Positions 8,060-16,686 of a stretch of 64,000 nt of DNA are shown piece by piece. Within the stretch, counting starts at the first letter, position 1, and every line of letters starts with the position of its first letter. The position numbers and the translations under genes are program-made. The notes beneath the pieces are model-generated. The model searched no databases. It was not told the DNA's origin and saw only the letters and a program-made list of their open reading frames with translations. This DNA comes from SZUA-36 sp963801195 (GTDB taxonomy: Bacteria; Pseudomonadota; Gammaproteobacteria; Xanthomonadales; SZUA-36): contig CAWDDX010000007.1 in the NCBI GenBank assembly GCA_963801195.1, positions 1,178,001 to 1,242,000 on the forward strand, given 5' to 3'.

Positions 8060-8998
8060 TCATTGTGCCAGTGCCAGGAAGCCGCCGGAGTTGGCGCGCG
8101 CCAGGTTCTCCATGAATTCGACTGTTCCCTTGTATTTGAAATAGTCGCCAATGGTCACCGCATGGATTTCAACACCCCTGGTATTTGACATGACGATATC
8201 CTGGATCAGCGCCCTGGGCGGCAGACCGCCGTTGTAGGCCGGGTTGGGCAGGCCGTCACTGAGCAGGATTACCGCTTCCGCAGGTGTCTTCAGGGCCTCG
8301 GCAAACGCATCCCGGAGCGAAGACGAGCCTTCGAATTTACCGGCCAACTGACGTGCGAAACGCTGGGCCTGCGCACGGTTTGCGGGGTTCATCGCAACCA
8401 GTCCTCCATTTTCCGGAAAACGATGATAACGGGGGCCTGAATCCAGTTGCTGAAAACCGAGAATACCAAACTCGTATCCCGGTTTGAGTGAGTCGAGTGC
8501 ACGCATCACGGTTTTGGCAACCAATGCCTCGTGGTCAGCGAGATACTTGTTCATATCGACGAGCAGCAGAATGCGGGTCTTGTCGGTTTTCAAACCGAGG
8601 AAACGAAACGTCACCAGGTTGCTGCCCTGCTTTTCTTCCGTCTCTACGGGGCTCGGCGGGGGAGGTGGCGGCTTGTCGTTGCGCGCCTGCAGTTTGGCGC
8701 GGACGGCCTCCAGTTCACTCGACATGATCTCCTGTTCCGCCTGCAGTTCCATCTCGCGGCTCTGCGCCTTACTGAGCGCATCGTTCATGCTGACAATACC
8801 CTTCTCGGTATCGTTCATGATCGCTTCGGTCTCCCCTTTCAACGATTCGATATATTCGAGGTGCCCTTCCAGCCTGACTTCTTTTTGGTAATCCGGCATC
8901 AGGATAATCGTGATGATGATGAACGCGCCCATTGCCGAGGCGAACAGGTCGATGGCCGAGAGCGAAAAAACACCCATGTGCCGCAGGCGTGATTTCAT
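8060..8998 (-). CDS. Membrane-anchored VWA protein with MotB-like N-terminal helix (degenerate MIDAS)
   Basis: A 312-residue protein. Residues 14-35 (SAIDLFASAMGAFIIITIIL) form one transmembrane helix with Asp17 at its start, reminiscent of the MotB pattern ADFVTAMMAFFLVMWL. Residues 40-107 are a charged, probably coiled-coil stalk, followed by a six-proline run (110-115) and a VWA domain (about 128-312). The metal-ion site should read DxSxS; here it is DMNKY at 148-152, so metal binding is doubtful. A later LLSDGLPNP matches the family's second loop. Its start overlaps the stop of the sister VWA gene by ATGA (8995-8998), so the two are made together. Role inferred: periplasmic arm moved by the MotA/TolQ-type channel. 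Confidence 0.8.
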   Translation of the reverse strand: MKSRLRHMGVFSLSAIDLFASAMGAFIIITIILMPDYQKEVRLEGHLEYIESLKGETEAIMNDTEKGIVSMNDALSKAQSREMELQAEQEIMSSELEAVRAKLQARNDKPPPPPPSPVETEEKQGSNLVTFRFLGLKTDKTRILLLVDMNKYLADHEALVAKTVMRALDSLKPGYEFGILGFQQLDSGPRYHRFPENGGLVAMNPANRAQAQRFARQLAGKFEGSSSLRDAFAEALKTPAEAVILLSDGLPNPAYNGGLPPRALIQDIVMSNTRGVEIHAVTIGDYFKYKGTVEFMENLARANSGGFLALAQ

Positions 8999-9924
8999 TT
9001 GGAAACACCCACGAAATCGCCGCCGTTCAGGCGGGCGAGCGTTTGCATGAAAAGAACCAGGTTACGGTTGTGCGTGTAGTCGCCAATCGCCACGGTGTGA
9101 ATTTCAGTCCGCCGGAACTGGTTGAGCTGGGTGATGTTATCGATAATGAAACCGGGCGGGCTGTTGGGTTCGCCGTCGCTCATAAGGATAATGGCGCTGG
9201 CCGGGTATTCCAACGCTGCCTGTAGGGCAAAATGCGTCGGTGTCGAACCGACGAATTTACGCACCAGCGACTGTGTAAAGTCTGCCGCCAGCCCCAGGTT
9301 TTCCCTGGTGGCGGGAAGCAGGCGGTTACCGGTGGGGAAGCTCCAAAGCACCGGTTGCGGGTTACCGTGATAGCCGAGAATGGCGAACTGGTTGGATTCA
9401 TCCAGGGGTTTGAGAATGGCGAGCACAGAGTCGATCATTTCCCGTTCGTACTGCAGCATACTACCTGACATGTCCACGACGATGACGAAGGACTTGGCCT
9501 CGGTGGCGAGACCCAGGATTGAGAATTCGACACCGTGGGTCAGAGCCTTGGGTTCCGGTTCGGGATTGATGACCTCGACCGGTTCGGTGACCGGCGTTGG
9601 CAGCGCGGCCAACTGGTTCTTGACGTCCATCAACTGCTTGCGCAGGCGCGAGACCTGCTGTTCCTGCCCCTGGTTGGTCTCGGTCAGTTCATCCAGTTCA
9701 CTTTGCAGTTCCTGCTGGCGGGCTTTCAGGTCTTCCAACTCCCCGGCAGCCAGGCGGCGCTGCTCCATGATCGCCTGTGTCCTGGCAAAGGAGTCATCGG
9801 GGCCGGCATGACGGTAATAGGGGAATAGCAGCATTACCAGTAGAATAAACGCGCCCAGGGCCGAGGCGAACAAGTCGATGGCCGAGGTCGAAAAAACAGC
9901 GGTGTCTCTATCCGGGATTCTCAA
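8995..9924 (-). CDS. Membrane-anchored VWA protein with MotB-like N-terminal helix (intact MIDAS)
   Basis: A 309-residue paralogue of the next gene. Residues 14-36 (SAIDLFASALGAFILLVMLL) are the single transmembrane helix with Asp17. Residues 45-108 are a strongly predicted coiled coil rich in Glu, Gln and Leu. The VWA domain starts near 131 and has a complete DxSxS metal site, DMSGS, at 151-155. LMSDGEPNSPPG is the downstream loop. The helix sequence is almost identical to that of its sister, so the two may form a heterodimer in the position held by the MotB or ExbD dimer. It is the first gene of the leftward operon; the promoter must lie in the 213 bp between it and the CHAT gene. Confidence 0.8.
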   Translation of the reverse strand: MRIPDRDTAVFSTSAIDLFASALGAFILLVMLLFPYYRHAGPDDSFARTQAIMEQRRLAAGELEDLKARQQELQSELDELTETNQGQEQQVSRLRKQLMDVKNQLAALPTPVTEPVEVINPEPEPKALTHGVEFSILGLATEAKSFVIVVDMSGSMLQYEREMIDSVLAILKPLDESNQFAILGYHGNPQPVLWSFPTGNRLLPATRENLGLAADFTQSLVRKFVGSTPTHFALQAALEYPASAIILMSDGEPNSPPGFIIDNITQLNQFRRTEIHTVAIGDYTHNRNLVLFMQTLARLNGGDFVGVSK

Positions 9925-10137
9925 GGATATTTTTACTTATGATTGAAGTATCAAGTTGACATGAAAGATTGCGTTTTTGTTCAATGCCGGTTCAAGTTCT
10001 GGACGATTTTGCATGTGATATATGATACCCGCACTGCGCTCAAGCTACGTTAAAATGTTGTTTAATGCTGTTTCCCGGAGGTGTCCCGGGACCTGTCCGG
10101 GTCACGGTGACCTGATTGAGGATGACGAACGGTCAAC

Positions 10138-13100
10138 ATGGAATTATATTTGATCAACCGCCGACTGGTAAAATTGCTGCTGACCCTGGCCATCCTGGTA
10201 AGCGGAGCGGCCATTCCCGCGTTATCGGGCGCGGTGGCCGCAGAACAGTCAAAGATGCAGGAATATTTTGTTCAGCAGGCGGTCAATGAGGACCTGTTAA
10301 TAACGATCAACGCTTTTGAAGCCGAATTCGAGTCCAGAGTATCGGGTCCAAACGGCGAGCTTTTACTCTTGTCCGGCATCACCGGCAGCCGTATCGTGCC
10401 GGTTTTTCAATACATCTATGCGCCTAAAAACAATCGTCAGATCGATATAGAAGTCACTTCCGGTGTGAACACAGGACGCACCGAGTTTGGTATCGAGCTG
10501 ACCCGCTTGAAACCCTGGGACTCAAGGAGCAATTCCATCTCCCGGGCGTACAAATTGCTGTCGTTTGGAACGGAGCTTGATGGCAATGCAAGCCAGGTGA
10601 ACTGGACGATAAAGATCGACAGCCTGACGAATGCCGGAAAGCTGTTTGAGCAATATGGTATGCAGGAAATGCGATTGTGGGCCAATTACCTGGCCGCGCA
10701 CCACGTCCTGTTTTATCTGCACGACCACAGTATCGCCTACAGCATGACCCGTGACATCCTGTCCGAACTCAAGGGTACACGTCTGCAGAAAATAGAGCTC
10801 GCGACCCTGCAACTTCAAGGCATGGCGCTTATGGGTCTGAGGAAATCGGGTTCATTGAACATAAGCAAGGGAGATTCCGATCCGGTGCAGGCAGTGCTTT
10901 CACGTACGGCTGAACTCGCGCGATCGATGGGTTATGAGTATGAACTCGCGCGCGCGCTGTATGACAGCGGCCTGGAGTACGCCGGCCAGTCGTCCAATAC
11001 GGACGCGCTCGATCAGTTCCAGCAGGCCGTGCAGATCGCTGACGGGGTCGGCAGTACAGAAATGGCGAAAGCGATTCGCGAAAGTATCGTTCAGGTACAT
11101 ACCGTCCTCGGAGACGCACCGGCCAGCAGCGAGGTGCTCCAGGAGATTGAATCCCAACTGGTCGAGGATGGCGGAGGTGACGAACTTGCTCTCAATCTGT
11201 TGGCGCAGGCGCGCCTGTTGATTGGAAAGTACCGTTATCGCGAGGCCCTGAAGGTGTTGTCCGGTGCGCTTGCTTATCAAAACAACAGCGCCATCCGCCG
11301 GCAAATCTATTTTGAACTGGCGAAAATTCTTTATGAAACCGGGCGCATGGACGATTCGCTGAAATACCTCCAGCTGGCCGGAATCAACCCCGATTCAAGC
11401 CGGAATCGACGTGTAAATCCGGTGGTCGATGTCGGCGAAGGACTGCAAATCCTGGCCAATATCTACCGTTACAAGGGTGAATTTGAGCGCATGCAGACCA
11501 CGCGGAGCGCGCAGGGACAGTACCGGCCGGCCACGGATCAATACCTGTATGACCAGGGCATGGACGCCCTCGCTACGCCCGGCGACCACCGGCAGCGCGC
11601 CGCATCGCTCTTGCGCCGGAGCTTTGAAGTTGCCGGGCCGGCCGGCCATGATGATATTGAACATCTGGCACAGCTGCACTATTGCGTATTGACAGACCCT
11701 GCAGATGGTTTGTGTTCAAATGCGGCACTCAACAGGGCTCATGAATGGCTTATTGCCGCGGCTGTGCCGAGGGTCACCTCGGAAGCCATGTATGTGTGGG
11801 TGCAACTGCTGTTACGTGATGGGAGGCGCGGTGAAGCCAACGCTGTTATGGAGGGGCTGATCGATGATATTCACGTGATGCGCTTTTCGCTGCCGGGGGT
11901 ACTCGGCTCCTGGTACTGGGAGCGGCATGAACAGATTTTTGAAACCTGGCTCGGGATGCTCATCAGCGAGTCACGACAACGCGGCAGTACAGAAGGATCG
12001 GCGTCGTTGCTGGCCCTGAGCAAAATGAGGTTTATTGAAGGTACAACCGAGTCCTATGCCGGTAAGGGGGGGGAAGCTGACTCGTTGCGGACACTCCTGG
12101 CACAACGCGCCGATCCGGGAGCGGGGCAGTCACGTCTGACCCTGAACGAAAAAATCATGCCTGGCCTGGACAAGCTGCGCGCAGATTTCCACGAACGCTT
12201 TGCGTTCCTGTCAGACGCGGGTCTGAAAAAATACCTGCGTAGCCTGGCGGAAGACGAAACGGTAATGACCTATCATCTTGGCCCGCGCCTGGCACAGGTG
12301 TGGATTGCAAACAAAAACGGGGTTCAGCGACGGGATATTGCCGATCCCGCGAAAGTGTATCAGGGTATTCAAACGGACCGGCTAAGCCTGGCGGATATCG
12401 GACTGGCCGCTTTTGATGACAAAATGGATGAGCTGGGAAAACAACTGTTGCAACCGGTTGCCGATCTCCTGACAGACACGATCTATGCAATTCCGGCTGG
12501 CCCGCTGTTGGGGGTTCCGCTGGATGCACTGCGGTTCAATGGACATTACCTGGTGGAACGTCATAACGTGGTGAACCTGCTTTCCTTTCCGCAAAACGTC
12601 AACCCGGCCAGCAGTCTGCAGACGGGATTATTGCAAAGTGTCTTCCTCGCCGGCAACCCAATGGATTACGCAGGCGATTACGCGACCCGGCTTGAAACCT
12701 CGGCCGAGATCAGTGCGGTGGCGGACCTGTTTGTCGGTCCGGGACTGCAAATTGTGCAGGGGGTCGCCCTGTTACCCGATGAATTCCAGTCCGACCACTT
12801 CAGCCAGTCAAACCTGGTGCACTTGTCGATGCCGGGCGTTATCAACCTCGAACATCCCGACCAATCGGGACTTGAGCTTTCCGAGAGTGAATATGAGCCG
12901 GGGCGTGCCATACTGCTGTCCCCGGATATCCGTTCGCAGAACCTGGGTGCCGGGCTGGTATTCCTGAGTTCACTGAGACTGAGCGGAATTCCGCGCTCAG
13001 GTTTCAGCAGTCAACCCGGTCTCGTCGCGGACTTCATGGCGGCGGGAGCAGAGTCGGTCATCGTCAATTTATGGGCCGGTGACGCCGGCTCGAATGTGAC

Positions 13101-13242
13101 TTTCATCACCAGCTTCTACCGCTCGCTAAAGGCATCGGCCAACACCGCCGCGGCCCTGCGAAACTCAAGACTTGAATATTTGGAAAGTGGTCGTGATGAC
13201 GGTAACTACGACTGGGCCGGGTACCAGCTTTATATCAAGTAA
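10138..13242 (+). CDS. Exported TPR-CHAT domain protein, protease residues apparently lost
   Basis: A 1034-residue protein with an N-terminal hydrophobic segment (about 10-35, ending VAAEQ) indicating export. Residues 170-520 are helical repeats of TPR type (for example ALYDSGLEYAGQSSNTDALD). The C-terminal 320 residues are a CHAT domain with YAIPAGPLLGVPLDALR, LVHLSMPGV and FMAAGAESVIVNLWAGD. CHAT proteases use a His in an H-G motif and a Cys in LSAC. Here the equivalent positions read MPG (Pro899) and LSSL (Leu946), so catalysis seems unlikely. Divergent from the VWA operon by 213 bp. It could be an envelope scaffold for that system. The ATG at 10138 has a GAGGATGA sequence about 15 bp upstream, a weak ribosome-binding site. 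Confidence 0.8.
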   Translation: MELYLINRRLVKLLLTLAILVSGAAIPALSGAVAAEQSKMQEYFVQQAVNEDLLITINAFEAEFESRVSGPNGELLLLSGITGSRIVPVFQYIYAPKNNRQIDIEVTSGVNTGRTEFGIELTRLKPWDSRSNSISRAYKLLSFGTELDGNASQVNWTIKIDSLTNAGKLFEQYGMQEMRLWANYLAAHHVLFYLHDHSIAYSMTRDILSELKGTRLQKIELATLQLQGMALMGLRKSGSLNISKGDSDPVQAVLSRTAELARSMGYEYELARALYDSGLEYAGQSSNTDALDQFQQAVQIADGVGSTEMAKAIRESIVQVHTVLGDAPASSEVLQEIESQLVEDGGGDELALNLLAQARLLIGKYRYREALKVLSGALAYQNNSAIRRQIYFELAKILYETGRMDDSLKYLQLAGINPDSSRNRRVNPVVDVGEGLQILANIYRYKGEFERMQTTRSAQGQYRPATDQYLYDQGMDALATPGDHRQRAASLLRRSFEVAGPAGHDDIEHLAQLHYCVLTDPADGLCSNAALNRAHEWLIAAAVPRVTSEAMYVWVQLLLRDGRRGEANAVMEGLIDDIHVMRFSLPGVLGSWYWERHEQIFETWLGMLISESRQRGSTEGSASLLALSKMRFIEGTTESYAGKGGEADSLRTLLAQRADPGAGQSRLTLNEKIMPGLDKLRADFHERFAFLSDAGLKKYLRSLAEDETVMTYHLGPRLAQVWIANKNGVQRRDIADPAKVYQGIQTDRLSLADIGLAAFDDKMDELGKQLLQPVADLLTDTIYAIPAGPLLGVPLDALRFNGHYLVERHNVVNLLSFPQNVNPASSLQTGLLQSVFLAGNPMDYAGDYATRLETSAEISAVADLFVGPGLQIVQGVALLPDEFQSDHFSQSNLVHLSMPGVINLEHPDQSGLELSESEYEPGRAILLSPDIRSQNLGAGLVFLSSLRLSGIPRSGFSSQPGLVADFMAAGAESVIVNLWAGDAGSNVTFITSFYRSLKASANTAAALRNSRLEYLESGRDDGNYDWAGYQLYIK

Positions 13243-13257
13243 CAACGTAGTGTAGTG

Positions 13258-14667
13258 TCAACCCTGTAACGTAGGTTCGAATATCTTGCCCCTGTTGAGA
13301 ATATTCTTTGGATCCAGTGCCTGTTTCAGTTTTTTCATGAGTGAGATTTCAGCCTCACTGCGGGAATGTTTCAAATACGCACGCTTTTCAAGACCGATCC
13401 CGTGTTCTGCAGAGATCACGCCATGACGACGGCCGAGAGCCTCGTAAATGATGCTTTCAACTGTATGTACTGCAGCTGGTTCAAGACTTCCAACAGTGAT
13501 GACCAGGTGTATGTTGCCGTCTCCGATATGGCCGAATGCGACCATGCGCGCGTCCGTCCAGCGCTCCGTCAGGCGAGCGCGAACCTCGTCTACATAACCA
13601 TCCATCTCCGGGATGTCCAGGCTGACGTCGAAGACCATCGACGGAAATAGCTTGCGTGTCAACTCCTCGATGTCATCCCTTATGGCCCACAGGTCCGCAC
13701 GATGTTTTTTGCTCTGCGCGACAACCGCATCCACGATCAGTTCGGATTCAAAAGCCTCCTGCAATGCTTCTTCAAAACGCGCCCCGTCAAATTCCTGGTG
13801 GCCGCCGGTCGACTCGAGCAGCACATAGAAGGCATGTGCGGGATCAAGCGGGGGAGGGTGTTTGCTGCCATCGCCGATAATTGTCTGGTAGAAATCGTTC
13901 CACAGCACCTCAAATGCACTCAGGGTGCCGCCCAGCGCTGAGTCCATTTTGTTGAGCAAGCCGGCGACCCGGTCAAATCGGTCTATCGCAACCAGTGCGG
14001 TATTAACCGAAACCGGCATCGGCCGCAGACGCAACACGGCCCGGGTGACAATGCCGAGGGTGCCCTCAGAGCCCACGAACAGTTGCTTCAGGTCATAACC
14101 GGTATTGTTCTTGATAACGCCCTTGAGCGAAGAAATGATGGTGCCATCGGCCAGCACAGCTTCCACGCCGAGCAATTGTTCGCGCATCATCCCGTAGCGA
14201 ATGACACTGTTCCCACCCGCATTGGTGGAGATGTTGCCGCCAATGGTGCAACTGCCGCGCGCGCCAAGGTCCAGGGGAAACAACAGGCCGGACGCCTCTG
14301 CGACCTCGTGAACCCTCTGCAGCGGCACGCCTGCCTCTACCGTCACGGTGCGGTTAACCGCATCGACAGCCCCGATCCGGTTCATACGCTCAAGCGACAG
14401 CACAATGTCGTCCTCGCCGGCCCTGGCGCCGCCTACCAAACCGGTGACGCCCCCGTGGGTTACCACGTTTTGACCCGCTGCATGGCAGAGTCTGAGAACG
14501 GCGGACACTTCCCCGGTACTGGCGGGACGTATGATGGCTTGCGCTCGGCAAGCCCCCTTGGGCGGCCATGTATCGGCACGGGCCGTGACATCTTCACCAA
14601 GCAGCACACCACCGGGGGAAACTACTTTTTCAATCGCTTTTATTATATTCAAAGCTTTCATATACAA
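13258..14667 (-). CDS. FAD-linked oxidase, GlcD / D-2-hydroxyacid dehydrogenase family
   Basis: A 469-residue flavoprotein. The FAD-binding type 2 domain (about 40-220) shows VVTHGGVTGLVGGA, GARGSCTIGGNISTNAGG and VGSEGTLGIVT. The C-terminal cap domain has FGHIGDGNIHL, the metal-binding His pair, and AEHGIGLEKR. The family oxidises D-lactate, glycolate or D-2-hydroxyglutarate and passes electrons to the respiratory chain. The exact substrate cannot be read from the sequence. It begins 4 bp after the stop of the aldehyde dehydrogenase gene and so is probably co-transcribed with it. Length is normal for the family. The start could equally be the ATG two codons later. Confidence 0.85.
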   Translation of the reverse strand: MYMKALNIIKAIEKVVSPGGVLLGEDVTARADTWPPKGACRAQAIIRPASTGEVSAVLRLCHAAGQNVVTHGGVTGLVGGARAGEDDIVLSLERMNRIGAVDAVNRTVTVEAGVPLQRVHEVAEASGLLFPLDLGARGSCTIGGNISTNAGGNSVIRYGMMREQLLGVEAVLADGTIISSLKGVIKNNTGYDLKQLFVGSEGTLGIVTRAVLRLRPMPVSVNTALVAIDRFDRVAGLLNKMDSALGGTLSAFEVLWNDFYQTIIGDGSKHPPPLDPAHAFYVLLESTGGHQEFDGARFEEALQEAFESELIVDAVVAQSKKHRADLWAIRDDIEELTRKLFPSMVFDVSLDIPEMDGYVDEVRARLTERWTDARMVAFGHIGDGNIHLVITVGSLEPAAVHTVESIIYEALGRRHGVISAEHGIGLEKRAYLKHSRSEAEISLMKKLKQALDPKNILNRGKIFEPTLQG

Positions 14668-14671
14668 TATG

Positions 14672-16126
14672 TTATAGCTTTCTTTTAAGAATAAAACTTA
14701 ACATTTTGTTGACCCGTTTCCCATACGGAGGGGCGAGCCATTTCAGAGTGCTGAAGCCAGCCTGGTAAAACACCGGGCGCAATTTGGAGAAGGTCACAAA
14801 ACCTTCGTAACCATGATAGTGCCCCATGCCACTGGCACCCACCCCGCCAAAAGGCAGGTCGTGTTGGCCGGGGTGGATCATGGCGTCATTCACACAAACG
14901 CCACCTGACATGACATTGTCCAGATAGTACGACTGCAGCTTCTTGTCATGGGTGAAAGGATAAAAAGCCAGGGGGCGTGCACGCCGGCCAATGTATTCGC
15001 GTACCTGATGCTGATCCTTATACGGTATGACGGGCAGGACTGGTCCGAAAATCTCCCGCTGCAACAACTCCATGTTGTCGGAAGCATCGAGCACCAGGTG
15101 TGGCGCAATTTTTCGCGAACCGGGCTTTGCTTCCTGGCCCTCGGCCAGGTTGATAAGCGTAGCGCCGCCGGTTTTGGCATCGTTCAGCGCCGCCGTGAGA
15201 CGATCGAAGGACTTTTGATCAATGATGGACGTATAGTCCGGGCTGTTGATGTCCGGGCAATGTTTGCTAATCCATGCTTTCGAGGTTTCGACAAATTCAT
15301 CCACACGGTCTTCGGACACGAACACATAGTCAACATTCACGCACACCTGGCCGGCATTGAATATCTTGGCAAACATGATGCGCTCAACGGCTTTTTTCAT
15401 CGGGTAATCCGGTGCAATGACCGCCGGTGACTTTCCGCCAAGTTCCAGCGTGACGGGTGTCAGGTTTTTCGCCGCCGAGGCCATGACCGCCTTACCGGTC
15501 GCACCGGACCCGGTGAAGAACAGGTGATCGAAGGGTAACTTTGAAAACTGGATGCCTACGCCACCGGTTTCCTCAAAAAAACGAAGTTTGTCCGCTGGAA
15601 AATAAGCGGCGGACAGTCCGCTCAGCAATCGGGTCAGGTTCCTGGAGTTTTCGGACATTTTGACCATTGCACGATTACCGGCGGCAAAAATATACGTAAG
15701 TGGCGTGAATGTCAGCTGGATGGGGAAATTCCAGGGTACGATAACGCCGACCACGCCAAGCGGTTGCGGTATGACCCGGTTCTTTGCACCGGGATATAAC
15801 GTGAACTCTATTTCCCGTTTTTGGGTTCTCATCCATTTTTTCAGATGTTTCCGGGCAAAATTGATTCCGTCGATTGCTATGATCAATTCCGCCAGCAAGG
15901 TTTCTTGGGGCGAGCGGTTACCATAGTCTTTGTTGATTGCTGCGATAATTGCTTCGCGGTTTTCCGCAAGCATGCTTTTTAAAGCGAGCAGATCTTTATT
16001 GCGCTGTTCCAGGTCCGGAACAGGATCTGCAAAATAGGCTTCCCGCTGGTGCTCAAGACAGCTGGTCAGTTCGGTGCCTGGGCTTTCCTTTGGGTTATCC
16101 GGTGCGTCGTTCAGTGGCGTACTCAT
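14672..16126 (-). CDS. Coniferyl-type aldehyde dehydrogenase
   Basis: A 484-residue NAD(P)-dependent aldehyde dehydrogenase of the class-3-like group that includes coniferyl aldehyde dehydrogenase. Visible motifs are PWNFPIQLTFTPL (131-143), FTGSGATGKAVM, the general base Glu228 in LELGGK and the catalytic Cys262 in NAGQVCVNVDYV. Residues after 455 form a basic, hydrophobic C-terminus typical of membrane-associated members. The ATG at 16126 is preceded by GGAG at a suitable distance; a longer frame opens at 16159 without such a site. It forms a two-gene unit with the FAD oxidase downstream. Neither gene has an obvious link to the T6SS. The true substrate may be any aromatic or long-chain aldehyde. 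Confidence 0.8.
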   Translation of the reverse strand: MSTPLNDAPDNPKESPGTELTSCLEHQREAYFADPVPDLEQRNKDLLALKSMLAENREAIIAAINKDYGNRSPQETLLAELIIAIDGINFARKHLKKWMRTQKREIEFTLYPGAKNRVIPQPLGVVGVIVPWNFPIQLTFTPLTYIFAAGNRAMVKMSENSRNLTRLLSGLSAAYFPADKLRFFEETGGVGIQFSKLPFDHLFFTGSGATGKAVMASAAKNLTPVTLELGGKSPAVIAPDYPMKKAVERIMFAKIFNAGQVCVNVDYVFVSEDRVDEFVETSKAWISKHCPDINSPDYTSIIDQKSFDRLTAALNDAKTGGATLINLAEGQEAKPGSRKIAPHLVLDASDNMELLQREIFGPVLPVIPYKDQHQVREYIGRRARPLAFYPFTHDKKLQSYYLDNVMSGGVCVNDAMIHPGQHDLPFGGVGASGMGHYHGYEGFVTFSKLRPVFYQAGFSTLKWLAPPYGKRVNKMLSFILKRKL

Positions 16127-16210
16127 CGTGCTTGTCTCCAGAGGAGTTTGACGTCTCAATATTTTACTAGATTTTGTCTGCAGGTACGCGCAGATTAACC
16201 GGGGGCGATC

Positions 16211-16233
16211 CCGTGGTTAAATCGTAACCACGG
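16211..16233. terminator. 9-bp perfect hairpin, possible terminator
   Basis: CCGTGGTTA and TAACCACGG pair across a 5-nt loop. The site lies downstream of the small minus-strand gene at 16339-16596 and upstream of the aldehyde dehydrogenase. No T-run follows on either strand, so intrinsic termination is uncertain. Confidence 0.35.
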
Positions 16234-16338
16234 CCAGGCGGAGTTGATTCAGCGACACGGATTGACGTATATAAGGCAGGGGATTCGTATTGATTAGCGG
16301 GCCGGGGGGACCCCGTTCGTGGCAGCGGACTTTGCCGT

Positions 16339-16596
16339 CTATATCGAATAGGTTTTCCAGGGCATTTCATCGACTGGAATATCGCCCAGCGCCGAGACCA
16401 GGTTTTGATCACCGTAATAAACCGGCGTAGCATCCTCTCTCTGTGCCATCAGGATGACCGTGGCATTGCCGAACTTGGGTTCCAGGGTATCGATCGCCAA
16501 ATCCGCCTCCCCTGAATTGGTCACTATCTCCATTCCGACGAGAACGATAACAAAATTATGATCTTGCAACGAAATTGCGGCTGCTTGAACTTCCAT
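16339..16596 (-). CDS. Small hypothetical protein
   Basis: An 85-residue protein I do not recognise. It has alternating hydrophobic strands (HNFVIVLVGMEIV and ATVILMAQ), a central acidic stretch and ends PWKTYSI, so a small alpha/beta fold is likely. No signal peptide or membrane helix is visible. GAAAGG lies at good distance before the ATG, which supports translation. It sits about 90 bp downstream of the PP2C phosphatase gene on the same strand and could be the last gene of the T6SS tagH-to-phosphatase operon. An overlapping frame at 16167-16433 looks like a shadow. Confidence 0.55.
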   Translation of the reverse strand: MEVQAAAISLQDHNFVIVLVGMEIVTNSGEADLAIDTLEPKFGNATVILMAQREDATPVYYGDQNLVSALGDIPVDEMPWKTYSI

Positions 16597-16686
16597 TTTT
16601 ATTTACCTTTCGTGAATGTATTCCCAAGACGGATTTACCAGTTTGCCTGCGATCTGCTGTTGCCTGTGCACACCCAAATCCCCGGG

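Noticed and set aside
9998..10014. Sigma-54-like TGGAC...TTGC before the CHAT gene
   Set aside because: Spacing between the GG and GC is 2 bp short of the -24/-12 rule.
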